Source: Nitrincola sp. A-D6 (lineage in GTDB: Bacteria > Pseudomonadota > Gammaproteobacteria > Pseudomonadales > Balneatricaceae). Taken from it: a stretch of DNA of 42,604 nucleotides. Below, piece by piece: positions 28,254 to 40,466 of the stretch; positions within the stretch are counted from its first letter, which is position 1; the number at the start of each line of letters is the position of its first letter. The notes beneath the pieces are model-generated. The model searched no databases and was not told the origin of the DNA. It was given only the letters and a program-made list of their open reading frames with translations. The stretch spans positions 1-42,604 of the forward strand of contig NZ_JRLB01000083.1 of NCBI RefSeq assembly GCF_000764495.1. Direction: 5' to 3'. A program made the position numbers and the translations under genes.

Positions 28254-28478
28254 TTAATCCATACGCGGCGGTGTATCTAAGGGTTTGATATTAATAGCAT
28301 GCAGTCCTTTAGGACCGTTTTGGGTCTCAAACTCCACGGCTTGTCCGGCTTTAAGGCTTTTGTATCCATCTGCCATAATGGCAGAGAAGTGGGCGAATAG
28401 TTCTTCGTCGAATGCCTCACTTAAAATAAAGCCGTAACCCTTGGCGTTATTAAACCATTTGACTATACCTGTCTGCAT
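28254..28478 (-). CDS. cspD: Cold-shock-domain protein CspD-like
   Basis: A 74-residue single OB-fold cold-shock protein. The RNA-binding motifs are KGYGFI (RNP1) and LFAHFS (RNP2), and the start MQTGIVKWFNNAKGYGFILS resembles CspD more than CspA. E. coli CspD is induced in stationary phase and inhibits replication. Its position, divergent from clpS-clpA, is the same as in E. coli. A good AGGGGAG ribosome site precedes the ATG. The leader contains a GGGCCA/TGGCCC hairpin. Confidence 0.93.
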   Translation of the reverse strand: MQTGIVKWFNNAKGYGFILSEAFDEELFAHFSAIMADGYKSLKAGQAVEFETQNGPKGLHAINIKPLDTPPRMD

Positions 28479-28506
28479 TATCTGCTCCCCTGAGTTCCAA
28501 TCATCA

Positions 28507-28522
28507 GGGCCATTTTTGGCCC
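28507..28522 (-). other. Hairpin in the cspD leader
   Basis: GGGCCA (28507-28512) and TGGCCC (28517-28522) pair around a four-base loop, about 30 bases before the cspD ATG on the minus strand. Two copies of a TGATTGGA-like motif flank it. It may fold in the 5' UTR of cspD or act as an operator in the divergent cspD/clpS region. Confidence 0.35.
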
Positions 28523-28699
28523 GATATCCAATGATGACGCCTAGCTGTTACACTTTATGTAGGCCAGCGTTCCTTTACATCCATGCAGGGACTGCAGATA
28601 CTTGTACCACTCCTGCAAAATGGAATTATATTACGTTAAGGTGATCAAACGAAAGTGCAGACAAAGCGAATGATGAAAAACAATCAAACCAGGTGTTTA

Positions 28700-29065
28700 A
28701 TGAACAGTGATCGGCAGTGGTTAGTAGCAATGGCGGGCGATGATGCAGGTGATGAAAGCCAGCACCCGGCGGATGGTCAATTAGCGACAGCCAGTGTGAA
28801 GCCGGCATTGAAAAAACCACCGATGTACCGGGTGGTGCTGTTGAATGACGACTATACTCCGATGGATTTTGTGGTTGAAGTGTTGATGATTTTTTTCAAT
28901 TTAAATCAGGAAAAGGCGACACAAGTGATGATATCGGTCCATACTCAGGGAAAAGGCGTATGTGGTGTGTACACGCGTGATGTTGCTGAAACCAAGGCAG
29001 CGCAAGTGAATCAGTATGCAAGAGCCAACAAACATCCGTTGTTGTGTGAAGTTGAGCAGGTATAA
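28700..29065 (+). CDS. clpS: ClpA adaptor ClpS
   Basis: ClpS delivers proteins with N-terminal Leu, Phe, Tyr or Trp to ClpAP. The core reads [20 protein letters not shown], containing the N-degron-binding LNDDYTPM, then [20 protein letters not shown] and [13 protein letters not shown] chose ATG 28700 (121 residues), with AGGTG upstream; a GTG at 28655 and ATGs at 28670 and 28673 would add 9-15 residues. The stop is 12 bases before clpA, so the two genes form an operon. The N-terminal 35 residues are variable in the family. Confidence 0.94.
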   Translation: MNSDRQWLVAMAGDDAGDESQHPADGQLATASVKPALKKPPMYRVVLLNDDYTPMDFVVEVLMIFFNLNQEKATQVMISVHTQGKGVCGVYTRDVAETKAAQVNQYARANKHPLLCEVEQV

Positions 29066-29077
29066 CGAGGTAGCCCT

Positions 29078-31335
29078 ATGTTGAATCGAGAGCTTGAAGA
29101 AACCCTGAGTGCTGCCTTTCGCGGTGCGCGCGACAAGCGTCATGAATACATGACAGTTGAACATCTGTTATTGGCATTGCTGGATAATCGGGATGCAGCT
29201 GAGGTGTTGCTGGCCTGTGGCGTTGACTTTAATCGTCTGCGTGATCAGTTGACGCAGTTCATTGAGGAAACAACGCCACTGCTGCCGGACAACGTTCCCA
29301 ATGCTGAAACTCAGCCTACGCTGGGCTTTCAGCGAGTGCTGCAGCGTGCCGTATTTCATGTACAGTCTTCCGGGAAGTCAGATGTTAATGGTGCCAATGT
29401 CCTGGTAGCTATTTTTAGCGAACAGGAAAGCCATGCAGCCTTTGTCTTGCAGCAGCAGGGCATTGAGCGGGTTGATGTGGTGAACTTTATCTCCCACGGT
29501 ATTTCCCGGGTGGGGGATACACCGGAGTCTGAGCAGATGGATGAAGAGGCTGCTGAAGCGGGTGGTGAAAGCCAGGGCAAGAGCGCATTGGCGCAGTATG
29601 CGGTTAACCTGAACCAGCAGGCAGCCCAGGGGCGGATTGATCCGCTGGTGGGTCGTGATCTGGAAGTTGAACGCGTGGTGCAGATACTCTCGCGTCGGCG
29701 TAAGAATAATCCTCTGTTGGTTGGTGAAGCAGGTGTTGGTAAAACCGCTATAGCAGAAGGTTTGGCCAAGCTGATTATTGAAGATTCTGTACCTGAGATA
29801 ATTGCTGACAGCGTGGTTTACTCACTGGATTTGGGTGCGTTGCTGGCGGGTACCAAGTATCGTGGCGATTTTGAAAAGCGCCTTAAAAATCTGCTCAATG
29901 AAATCCGCCAGAAACCCAAGGCTATTCTGTTTATTGATGAGATACATACTATTATTGGTGCCGGTGCCGCCTCTGGCGGGTCCATGGATGCATCTAACCT
30001 ACTCAAGCCACTGCTGGGTTCGGGTGAGATACGTTGTATCGGTTCCACTACCTTCCAGGAATTTCGTGGCATTTTTGAGAAGGATCGAGCGCTTGCGCGG
30101 CGTTTCCAGAAGGTGGATGTGCTGGAACCCAGCGTGGCTGATACCTATCAGATTCTCAAAGGGCTTAAATCCCGCTTCGAAGAACATCATGAACTGGAAT
30201 ATACCGATGCAGCCCTAAAAGCGGCGGCCGAGCTGGCGGATCGGTATATCAATGATAAGCATATGCCAGATAAGGCGATTGATGTGATCGACGAAAGTGG
30301 TGCCTACCAGCGCCTGCAAAAGCCTGAAAACCGTAAGAAAGTTATCGATGTGCCTGAAGTTGAAGCGGTTGTTGCAAAAATTGCCAGGATACCGCCTAAG
30401 AGTGTGTCAGCTTCTGATAAGGATCTGCTCAAGAAACTGGATAGCAACCTGAAAATGGTGGTGCTGGGTCAGGATGAAGCGATTGATACGCTGGCGGCAG
30501 CGATCAAGTTGTCTCGTGCCGGTTTGAAGGAGCCGAACAAGCCAGTTGGTTCCTTCCTGTTTGCCGGACCTACAGGTGTGGGTAAAACAGAGGTGACTGC
30601 TCAACTGGCACGTATTATGGGGATTGAGCTGGTACGCTTTGATATGTCTGAGTACATGGAGCGGCATACGGTGTCACGCCTGATTGGTGCCCCCCCGGGT
30701 ATGTTGGCTTTGATCAGGGCGGCTTGCTGACTGAGGCGATCACTAAATCACCTCACTGTGTATTGTTGCTGGATGAGATAGAGAAAGCTCATCCGGAGGT
30801 GTTCAATATCCTGCTGCAGGTGATGGATAACGGCACGCTGACGGATAACAATGGCCGTAAAGCCGATTTCCGTAATGTTGTGTTGGTGATGACCACCAAC
30901 GTGGGTGCTGAGGCCATGAGTCGGCCATCCATTGGTTTTACCCATCAGGATCACAGCACTGATGGAATGGAAGCCTTGAAGCGTTTGTTTACACCTGAGT
31001 TCCGCAATCGTCTCGATAGCGTTATTCAGTTCAAACCACTTAATCCAGAGGTGATTAAAGGGGTTGTAGACAAGTTCCTGACCGAGCTTCAAGCACAGTT
31101 GGATGATAAGCAGGTGGTCTTGAATGTCACCGAATCAGCCCGTAATTGGTTGGCTGAGCATGGTTACGATGAAAAAATGGGTGCACGACCGATGCGCCGC
31201 TTGATTCAGGAAAAAATCAAGAAGCCTCTGGCGGAAATGATACTCTTCGGAGAGCTTTCGGAGCGTGGTGGGGAGGTGCAAATATCAGCCGATGACGGGG
31301 ATATTCAGCTAACCTGCGAGACGGTAGCAGCCTGA
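29078..31335 (+). CDS. clpA: ClpA AAA+ unfoldase of the ClpAP protease, frame broken by a 1-base deletion
   Basis: ClpA unfolds substrates for ClpP. Domains in order: the Clp N-domain (residues 1-140), the D1 ATPase with Walker [10 protein letters not shown] and Walker [14 protein letters not shown], and the D2 ATPase with Walker [10 protein letters not shown]. The frame breaks at 30700, just after the D2 Walker A module: RLIGAPPG should continue [14 protein letters not shown], and adding one T does this. The remaining part has Walker [23 protein letters not shown] and the C-terminal sensor-2 [10 protein letters not shown]. The restored length is 752 residues, against 758 in E. coli. Operon with clpS; a bidirectional terminator follows. 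Confidence 0.96.
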
Positions 31336-31360
31336 AGGCTGCTTATCGTCTGCCAGAATG

Positions 31361-31392
31361 AAAACGGCGGTAGTTAATATAACCGCCGTTTT
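31361..31392. terminator. Bidirectional intrinsic terminator between clpA and infA
   Basis: AAAACGGCGGT (31361-31371) and ACCGCCGTTTT (31382-31392) make a perfect eleven-base stem around a ten-base loop, with a T-run on both strands. It lies 25 bases past the clpA stop and directly abuts the infA stop, so it can end both convergent transcripts. Confidence 0.93.
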
Positions 31393-31611
31393 TCAGCGTG
31401 CGCGATAAGTGATACGCCCTTTGCTCAGGTCATAAGGAGTGAGTTCAACCTTGACCTTGTCGCCCGTCAGAATACGGATGTAATGCTTACGCATCTTGCC
31501 GGAAATATGTGCCGTAACAACATGGCCATTTTCAAGCTCAACACGGAACATAGTGTTTGGGAGGGTGTCTATAACAGTCCCTTCCATTTCAAATGAATCT
31601 TCTTTCGCCAT
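31393..31611 (-). CDS. infA: Translation initiation factor IF-1
   Basis: IF-1 occupies the A site of the 30S subunit during initiation. The 72-residue protein has the exact family length and wording: [20 protein letters not shown], then [20 protein letters not shown] and [31 protein letters not shown], forming one S1/OB fold. A ribosome site AGAGG lies upstream of the ATG. It is next to bpt-aat, as is usual in gammaproteobacteria (E. coli: infA-aat). No serine tRNA gene is seen between clpA and infA, unlike E. coli. Confidence 0.98.
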   Translation of the reverse strand: MAKEDSFEMEGTVIDTLPNTMFRVELENGHVVTAHISGKMRKHYIRILTGDKVKVELTPYDLSKGRITYRAR

Positions 31612-31692
31612 TCAGTGATTACCTCTGAGACTGGTTGATTAAAACCCTGTCCGGTTTCAAAGGCGCAGATTCTACCTGAAAAAGTGCCTGAA

Positions 31693-32418
31693 TCAAAATG
31701 ATTCCTGTCGAAAGTGTGTCCAATGGCCATCAATTAGCATTTCCATCGGTTTGAAAGCGGTTTTGTAACGCATTTTTCGACAATCTTTGACCCAGTAGCC
31801 TAAATACAAGTAGTGCATGCTCCGACGGCTGGCTTCCTGAAGCTGCCAGAGTATGGCATAAGTGCCCAGGCTGCGACGGGTTTCATCGGGATCAAAAAAC
31901 GTGTAAAGCGCGGACATCGATTGGTGGAGGTGGTCGGTTACAGCAAGGCACAATAGCTTATCGTTTGGATCACGAAATTCATAAAACCAACTGTTGTCGA
32001 GTGCACCGTCAATCAGAAACTGATGGAACTGTTCTGGTGTCGCCGGGTACATATCGCCATCGGCGTGGCGAGCGTCAATATATTGCCTGTATAGCGTAAA
32101 GTATTCCCGCGACATGCAAGGGGCTTTACGTATTACTGTTAGATCACGGTTCATATTTATCAGCCGGCGCTGAGTTTTGCTGGGCTTGAAAAAGTCGACC
32201 GGTATGCGAATTGACTGGCAAGCCTGGCACTCTTCACAGTGTGGGCGATAGACATGACTGCCGCTGCGCCGGAACCCCAGTTCGGATAACTGACTGTAGG
32301 TGTCTGTTGTAATGAGTGTTTGTGGGTCAACAAACAAGGTTTTGGCTTGGCGACCGGATAGGTAGCTGCAATTGTGAGAGGGGGTTACGTAAAAGCGTAA
32401 CGTCTGCATATCACTCAT
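31693..32418 (-). CDS. bpt: Aspartate/glutamate leucyltransferase (Bpt)
   Basis: Bpt attaches Leu from Leu-tRNA to N-terminal Asp or Glu, making them N-degrons; the gene is often labelled ate (arginyltransferase family). The 241-residue protein shows the N-terminal cysteine cluster HNCSYLSG and YRPHCEECQACQSIRIPVDFF, then LGTYAILWQLQEASR and LYLGYWVKDCRKMRYK typical of the family. It overlaps the end of aat by four bases (ATGA), so the two transferases should be made together. Its targets are handed to ClpS-ClpA, encoded just beyond infA. Confidence 0.94.
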   Translation of the reverse strand: MSDMQTLRFYVTPSHNCSYLSGRQAKTLFVDPQTLITTDTYSQLSELGFRRSGSHVYRPHCEECQACQSIRIPVDFFKPSKTQRRLINMNRDLTVIRKAPCMSREYFTLYRQYIDARHADGDMYPATPEQFHQFLIDGALDNSWFYEFRDPNDKLLCLAVTDHLHQSMSALYTFFDPDETRRSLGTYAILWQLQEASRRSMHYLYLGYWVKDCRKMRYKTAFKPMEMLIDGHWTHFRQESF

Positions 32419-33131
32419 ACTGTTTTACCTGCTACCTGACGGGCATCTACACTGAACTGCCACGTTTCCGGTTCGGGGTCGTCCAGGTGACGTGCAAGCA
32501 AGCCAAGAAATTCATTGCGAGGCATGAGTCCGGCACCAAGACTTTCTAAGTGACTATTGTAGACCTGACAGTCAATCAGTTGAAATTGCCATTGCTGTAA
32601 TTGTACACAAAGATAGCTAAAAGCAATTTTGGAGGCGTTATCAGCGCGACTGAACATGGATTCACCAAAAAAAAGTGAGCCTATTCCCAGCCCATAGAGG
32701 CCGCCAATTAAGCGACTGTCTCGCCAGACCTCAACAGAGTGCGCAATGCCTCGGTGATGCAGTTGAGTATAAGCCGCCATAATTTCAGTGCTGATCCATG
32801 TGCCCGATTGTTGTGGGCGCGGCGCAGCGCAGGCTTTAATAACGTCAATAAAGGCGCGGTCGAAGGTGACGGTGTAGTCTTCATTCAGTATCTGCTTACG
32901 CAGGCGGCGTGAAATGTGCAGGTCAGACGGTCGGATGGTGCAGCGTGGATTGGGACTCCACCAGAGTACTGGCTCTCCAGGGTTATACCAAGGAAAAATG
33001 CCTTGGCGATAAGCGCTGAGCAGGCGCTGTGGAGACAAGCCTCCTCCCGCCGCAAGCAGGCCATCGGGTTGCACCAATGCCTGCTCAGGTGGAGGGAAGG
33101 GTGTGTCGGCATTGTCTAGCCAGGCGATCAT
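32415..33131 (-). CDS. aat: Leucyl/phenylalanyl-tRNA-protein transferase
   Basis: Aat transfers Leu or Phe to proteins with N-terminal Arg or Lys, creating primary N-degrons. The 238-residue protein contains PDGLLAAGGGLSPQRLLSAY, RQGIFPWYNPGEPVLWWSPN PR, the GTWI..M motif, and SLFFGESMFSRADNASKIAF with the active-site region. The length matches E. coli (234). It starts 18 bases after trxB on the same strand and overlaps bpt. Confidence 0.96.
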   Translation of the reverse strand: MIAWLDNADTPFPPPEQALVQPDGLLAAGGGLSPQRLLSAYRQGIFPWYNPGEPVLWWSPNPRCTIRPSDLHISRRLRKQILNEDYTVTFDRAFIDVIKACAAPRPQQSGTWISTEIMAAYTQLHHRGIAHSVEVWRDSRLIGGLYGLGIGSLFFGESMFSRADNASKIAFSYLCVQLQQWQFQLIDCQVYNSHLESLGAGLMPRNEFLGLLARHLDDPEPETWQFSVDARQVAGKTV

Positions 33132-33149
33132 GGTGGTCAGTACTCCAGA

Positions 33150-34143
<994 letters not shown>

Positions 34144-34256
34144 TTATCGATGATGATAAACAAATAGCATGATAATAGTAACCTGTTGCCACTCCTGTCT
34201 TGAGGGTGGTTTGTGGCACAATGTGACTTCTGAAACTGAATAATGTTCCGATTGAG

Positions 34257-36777
34257 ATGCGTAAGGATAAAAATGTGAGTGAGCGCGGTGTGTCCCGTCC
34301 GTTACCCCTGAGTCAACACCTGGCGCGTGTATTCAAGGAAGCGGGCCTGATCGTTATCCTGGGTGTGGCGTTGTTCCTGTGCCTGGCTGTATGGAGCTAT
34401 GACCCTGCTGACCCAGGTTGGTCACATGCAGGTTACCATCCGCATGTGACTAATCGGGCCGGAGTGGCTGGTGCCTGGCTGGCGGATTTATTAATATCAT
34501 TTACCGGTCTGGCGGCTTGGTTGATTCCCTTGCTGCTACTCTGGCCAGCGTTGCGCTTTTTATGGCGTCGCAAGGTGGGTATGCTGGATGCCATACCCTA
34601 TCTGATGTTACGTTTTACCGGTGCATTGATTCTGTTACTGGGACTGGCGATGCTGTTGTCAGTCCATATTTCGAATCAGTTGCTTAACTTCCCCTTTACC
34701 GCAGGCGGATTGGTGGGTCACGCGCTATCAGATCTAAGTATTGCAGTGCTCAGTGTACCGGGCACTACCTTGCTGGCCTGGGTGCTGTTACTGTCGGGTC
34801 TGACATTGTTTATGGAGATATCCTGGCTGGCATTGATCGACTTTACCGGTCGGGTGCTATTTGCGGTGCCTAAATTATTCAGTCGTGCTTCTCAGGTCAG
34901 TATGCCATCGCTGAAAATGCCTGGCATCAAACTACCGGTTAAAAAAGTGGCTGATACACCGAGTAAACCAGTAAGTGCGGCGCCCTCTGCGGCAGCGCGC
35001 CGTGAACCCCGGCTTGAGTCAATGGTGGCGCGTGTACGACCCCCAGAGTCCCCAGCCGTGGAAACTCCGCCTTGGGAGGCTGCTGTAGCGGTGACAGCAC
35101 CTCAGAGAACAAGCGTAGCTGAAACGTCTCAGTCGCAAACTGCAGAGACAGAACAACAGGTTGAACAGCGTCGTCATCTGAAAATTGTACCTTTATCAGA
35201 AACACATAAGCCGCTGGAAGAAATAGATAATTCGGTTGAAGCCAGCTCTGCAGCGGTTGTTGTTAAAATGCCGATGAAACTACCTTCACTTGATCTGCTG
35301 GATGCACCCGAACTGCAGCAGACTCAGGGTTATAGTGAAGAGCAACTGGAAAGCATGTCGCGTTTGCTTGAGGATAAACTCAAGGATTTCGGTGTAATTG
35401 CTGAAGTAGTTGAGGTGAATCCTGGGCCGGTAATTACGCGCTTTGAAATTCAGCCTGCACCGGGTGTTAAAGCCAGCAAGATAAGTAACCTGGCCAAGGA
35501 TCTGGCACGTTCCATGACAGTATCCAGTGTGCGTGTAGTGGAGGTTATTCCAGGTAAATCCGTGGTGGGTATCGAAATACCCAATGAGTCCCGCCAAATT
35601 GTACACCTGAGTGAGGTTCTCAATTCTAAACCCTTTGCTGAAGCGCGCTCGAAACTGACGATTGCATTAGGAAATGATATCGGTGGTAACCCTGTGGTCA
35701 CCAATCTGGCAAAAATGCCGCATCTTCTGGTGGCCGGTACGACCGGTTCCGGTAAATCAGTAGCGTTAACGCCATGCTGTTGAGCTTGTTGTTCAAAGCC
35801 ACGCCTGAAGAAGTTCGCTTGATACTGGTTGACCCAAAGATGCTGGAATTGTCTATTTATGAAGGTATTCCACATCTTCTGACACCGGTCATCACCGATA
35901 TGAAAGAAGCCGCGGGTGGTCTGCGTTGGTGTGTCGGTGAAATGGAGCGTCGCTATAAGTTAATGGCGAAAATGGGAGTTAGAAATATCGGTGGTTATAA
36001 TGACAAGGTGCTGGAAGCTGAAGCCGCCGGGCAGCCACTAAAGGATCCATTATGGAAAGCTGAAGACTATGGCTTGCCAGCTGATGAGCCGCCGCCACCG
36101 CTGACTACCTTGCCTTATATTGTTGTGGTGATCGACGAGTTCGCCGATATGATCATGGTGGTGGGTAAGAAAGTAGAGGAGTTGATTGCCCGAATTGCCC
36201 AGAAAGCGCGTGCCGCGGGTATCCATTTAATCCTGGCAACACAGCGCCCCTCCGTGGATGTCATTACCGGTCTGATCAAGGCCAACGTACCCACCCGTAT
36301 TGCTTTCCAGGTGTCGTCAAAAATCGATTCACGCACCATTTTGGATCAGTCAGGTGCTGAAAACCTGCTGGGTTACGGCGACATGCTCTATCTACCCGCA
36401 GGCACCAGTATTCCTAATCGTGTACATGGTGCGTTTGTTAGCGATGATGAGGTGCATCGTACCGTTGAGGCCTGGAAGCAGATGGGCCCCCGAACTATCT
36501 GGATGAGATTATGTCTGATGGCGGTGATGAAGGCGGTACGTTCGGCGGAGGTTCAGCTGGCATGTTCGATGATGAGCAGGACGAACTCTATGACGAAGCC
36601 GTCGCATTCGTAACGGACAGTCGCAAAGCTTCAATATCGGCGGTGCAGCGCCGACTGAAAATTGGCTACAACCGTGCCGCACGCATGATTGAAACCATGG
36701 AAGCAGCAGGTGTCGTGTCAACAGCGGGTAGTAATGGTCAGCGTGAAGTGTTGGCACCACCGCCCCCAAGAGATTAA
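34257..36777 (+). CDS. ftsK: DNA translocase FtsK, reading frame broken by two 1-base deletions
   Basis: FtsK anchors at the division septum and pumps chromosome ends toward XerCD at dif. Four to five membrane helices fill residues 25-190; a Pro/Ala/Glu-rich linker of only about 150 residues follows, then the alpha/beta motor with Walker [10 protein letters not shown] and Walker [11 protein letters not shown]. The C-terminal gamma winged helix ([20 protein letters not shown]) recognises the polar DNA motif. The first break is at 35765, where SGKSVA should continue [10 protein letters not shown] (one G missing); the second is at 36487-36491 in a C run, where [11 protein letters not shown] should follow WKQMG. 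Restored, it has 840 residues, like Pseudomonas FtsK rather than the 1329 of E. coli. Confidence 0.95.
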
Positions 36778-36789
36778 CAAGGAACCTTG

Positions 36790-37413
36790 ATGAGAAAACT
36801 GATTGCTCTGTTTTGTTTATCACTGGCGTTACCCGTCAGTGCACAACCCCTGGATGAGCTAGCCTCGCTGCTATCCGGATATGATCGGTTTCAGGCTGAT
36901 TTTGACCAGTCTATAGTCAACGAGCGGGGGGAGGCTGGTGAAAGCTCCAGCGGTTACTTTGCCATTTCGCGCCCGGACAAATTTGTCTGGAAAACCCTGA
37001 CACCTTTTCCACAGGACATTATCTCTGATGGCGAGTATGTCTGGATCTATGATCCTGACCTGGAGCAGGCTACCCGAAAACCGGCCGAAGCCAACACCGA
37101 TAGCGCCCCTGCGCTGATTCTGAATGGACGCATCCATGAGCTGGAAAAGCGTTATGACGTTAGCATAACCCAGAGTTATGAAGACGTTCAGGTGTTTGAG
37201 TTGCTGCCTAAAGCTTCTCAGGACGCTTTATTTTCAAGAGTGAGGTTGTTATTTAAGGATGCCGTTCTGTCTGAGCTGTTGTTGGACGATACACTGGGAC
37301 AGCGCTCCGTTATCCAGCTTTCATCACAGCAGCTTAATCCGGAATTGGACGAGGCGATGTTTCAGTTTGAGCCACCAGAGGATGTTGATGTAATTCTGGA
37401 TGCAACTTTCTGA
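36790..37413 (+). CDS. lolA: Outer-membrane lipoprotein carrier protein LolA
   Basis: LolA carries lipoproteins across the periplasm from LolCDE to LolB. The signal peptide [18 protein letters not shown] is followed by the mature start [10 protein letters not shown]. The beta-barrel half-open fold shows [32 protein letters not shown], the typical [18 protein letters not shown], and a C-terminal [20 protein letters not shown]. The length is 207 residues, as usual. The ATG at 36790 follows AGGAA; the TTG just before it is a less likely start. It lies between ftsK and rarA, and its stop overlaps the rarA start. Confidence 0.95.
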   Translation: MRKLIALFCLSLALPVSAQPLDELASLLSGYDRFQADFDQSIVNERGEAGESSSGYFAISRPDKFVWKTLTPFPQDIISDGEYVWIYDPDLEQATRKPAEANTDSAPALILNGRIHELEKRYDVSITQSYEDVQVFELLPKASQDALFSRVRLLFKDAVLSELLLDDTLGQRSVIQLSSQQLNPELDEAMFQFEPPEDVDVILDATF

Positions 37414-38756
37414 TGACCGATCTCTTCGCTGACAGTGAGCCAGTGGGTTATCAACCCCTGGCTGCTCGAATGCGTCCGCTGACACTGGATGAGTATGCGG
37501 GACAGCAGCACCTGCTGGCTCCCGGCAAACCTCTGCGCAAGGCAATAGAGCAGGGGTATGTGCATTCCATGATCCTCTGGGGGCCACCTGGTGTGGGGAA
37601 AACCACCCTGGCCCGCCTGATTGCGCATCAAAGTGATGCGCATTTTATCACCCTGTCAGCGGTGCTTTCCGGGGTAAAGGATATACGTCAGGCGGTAGAG
37701 GAAGCCAAACAGATACGCGCCCAGCGTGGGCGAAAAACCCTGCTGTTCGTGGATGAAGTACACAGATTCAATAAATCCCAGCAAGACGCCTTTCTGCCCT
37801 ATGTGGAAGACGGCACGGTGGTTTTTATCGGTGCGACCACCGAAAATCCATCCTTTGAGTTGAATAATGCGTTGTTATCCCGAGCAAGGGTGTATTTATT
37901 ACGTGGACTGGAAAACAGCGATATCCAGCAGGTGATAGATCGGGCGTTGTCCGATGAGCAGCGAGGACTAGGCCAGCGGCGCTTTGTTTTTGAAGAGGGC
38001 GTGATGCAACAGCTAGTGCTCGCGGCAGATGGAGATGCCCGGCGAGCCCTGAATTTACTGGAGCTGGCTACAGATCTGGCTGATCCTTCTGGTGAGGATG
38101 AAAAGATTACCGCGGCGGCACTGGATGAAGTGATGCAATCGGGTGGGCGCCGTTTTGATAAGGGCGGCGATCTGTTTTACGATATGATTTCAGCGTTTCA
38201 TAAGTCGGTACGCGGTTCATCCCCGGATGGTGCCTTGTATTGGTATTGCCGTATGCTCGAAGGTGGCTGTGATCCACTCTATGTAGCCAGGCGTCTGGTC
38301 GCCATAGCGTCTGAAGATATCGGCAATGCAGATCCACGTGCGATGCAGGTGGCGATAGCCGCCTGGGATGCCTTTGAACGCGTCGGGCCTGCAGAAGGCG
38401 AGCGGGCGATTGCGCAGGCGGCTGTTTATTGTGCCTGTGCGCCCAAAAGTAATGCGCTGTACCAGGCTTTCAATCAATGCCGTGCTGATGTCCGCCAGGA
38501 AGCCTCACATGAGGTGCCGGTACATCTGCGTAATGCACCCACGGCATTAATGAAAGCGCAAGGCTATGGTGATGAGTACCGTTATGCGCATAATGAACCC
38601 GAGGCTTACGCTGCCGGAGAAAATTACCTGCCGGAGGCTATCAAGGATCGAAGCTATTATGATCCGGCGCCGCGAGGACTGGAAATCAAAATTGCCGAAA
38701 AACTGCGTTATCTGAAAGTTCAGGATCAGCAAAGTTCTAAGCAACGTTACAGATAG
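37413..38756 (+). CDS. rarA: Replication-associated recombination protein RarA (MgsA)
   Basis: RarA is an AAA+ protein related to clamp loaders that acts at stalled replication forks. The 447-residue length equals that of E. coli. Motifs: [20 protein letters not shown], Walker [15 protein letters not shown], Walker [21 protein letters not shown], sensor 1 [12 protein letters not shown], arginine finger ALLSRARVY, sensor 2 [12 protein letters not shown], and the C-terminal tetramerisation region [20 protein letters not shown]. The start overlaps the lolA stop by one base. Confidence 0.97.
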   Translation: MTDLFADSEPVGYQPLAARMRPLTLDEYAGQQHLLAPGKPLRKAIEQGYVHSMILWGPPGVGKTTLARLIAHQSDAHFITLSAVLSGVKDIRQAVEEAKQIRAQRGRKTLLFVDEVHRFNKSQQDAFLPYVEDGTVVFIGATTENPSFELNNALLSRARVYLLRGLENSDIQQVIDRALSDEQRGLGQRRFVFEEGVMQQLVLAADGDARRALNLLELATDLADPSGEDEKITAAALDEVMQSGGRRFDKGGDLFYDMISAFHKSVRGSSPDGALYWYCRMLEGGCDPLYVARRLVAIASEDIGNADPRAMQVAIAAWDAFERVGPAEGERAIAQAAVYCACAPKSNALYQAFNQCRADVRQEASHEVPVHLRNAPTALMKAQGYGDEYRYAHNEPEAYAAGENYLPEAIKDRSYYDPAPRGLEIKIAEKLRYLKVQDQQSSKQRYR

Positions 38757-38767
38757 GAAAGCCCATT

Positions 38768-39142
38768 ATGATGCACATGCTTGCGGTAGCTCTGGGAGGC
38801 GCATTAGGCGCTTCAGCCCGATATTGGCTGTCAGCCTGGCTTAATACCGGTGATTCGCGCCTGCCGCTGGGCACATTGGGCATCAATGTGCTGGGTTCAT
38901 TGCTGATGGGTGTGGTATTTGTACTGATTATGGAAAAAGCCCGCTTGTCACCCGACATGCGCCCCTTGTTGATGACGGGGTTGTTGGGTGGCTTCACCAC
39001 TTTCTCCACTTTCTCGCTGGAAGCCGTCACTCTGCTGAATGAAGGGCATCATAGTGCAGCGCTGATTTATATCTTATTGAGTGTTATCCTTTGCATAGCG
39101 GCCCTTTATCTTGGCCTGTGGTTTACCCGTTTATTTTTTTAA
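38768..39142 (+). CDS. crcB: Fluoride exporter CrcB (Fluc)
   Basis: Fluc channels form dual-topology dimers that let fluoride leave the cell. The 124-residue protein has four transmembrane helices and the family motifs GGALGASARYWLS near the N-terminus, GTLGINVLGSLLMG with the conserved Asn, and GLLGGFTTFSTFSLEAV with the TM3 break and Phe-box/Ser residues. It lies between rarA and serS, as in Pseudomonas. Only 11 bases separate it from rarA, so there is no room for its own fluoride riboswitch and it is probably expressed with its neighbours. Confidence 0.95.
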   Translation: MMHMLAVALGGALGASARYWLSAWLNTGDSRLPLGTLGINVLGSLLMGVVFVLIMEKARLSPDMRPLLMTGLLGGFTTFSTFSLEAVTLLNEGHHSAALIYILLSVILCIAALYLGLWFTRLFF

Positions 39143-39163
39143 CCCGACAGATTCATACTGTGA

Positions 39164-40453
<1,290 letters not shown>

Positions 40454-40466
40454 CAGGGACTAACAG

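Noticed and set aside
30690..30740. Programmed ribosomal frameshift in clpA
   Set aside because: No slippery heptamer with a downstream structure at the break, and similar breaks occur in eleven other genes, so a sequencing error explains it better.
31336..31392. tRNA-Ser gene between clpA and infA as in E. coli
   Set aside because: The gap is 57 bases and is filled by the bidirectional terminator.
38757..38767. Fluoride riboswitch before crcB
   Set aside because: Only eleven bases separate rarA and crcB, too short for the aptamer, and none is seen within the rarA end.
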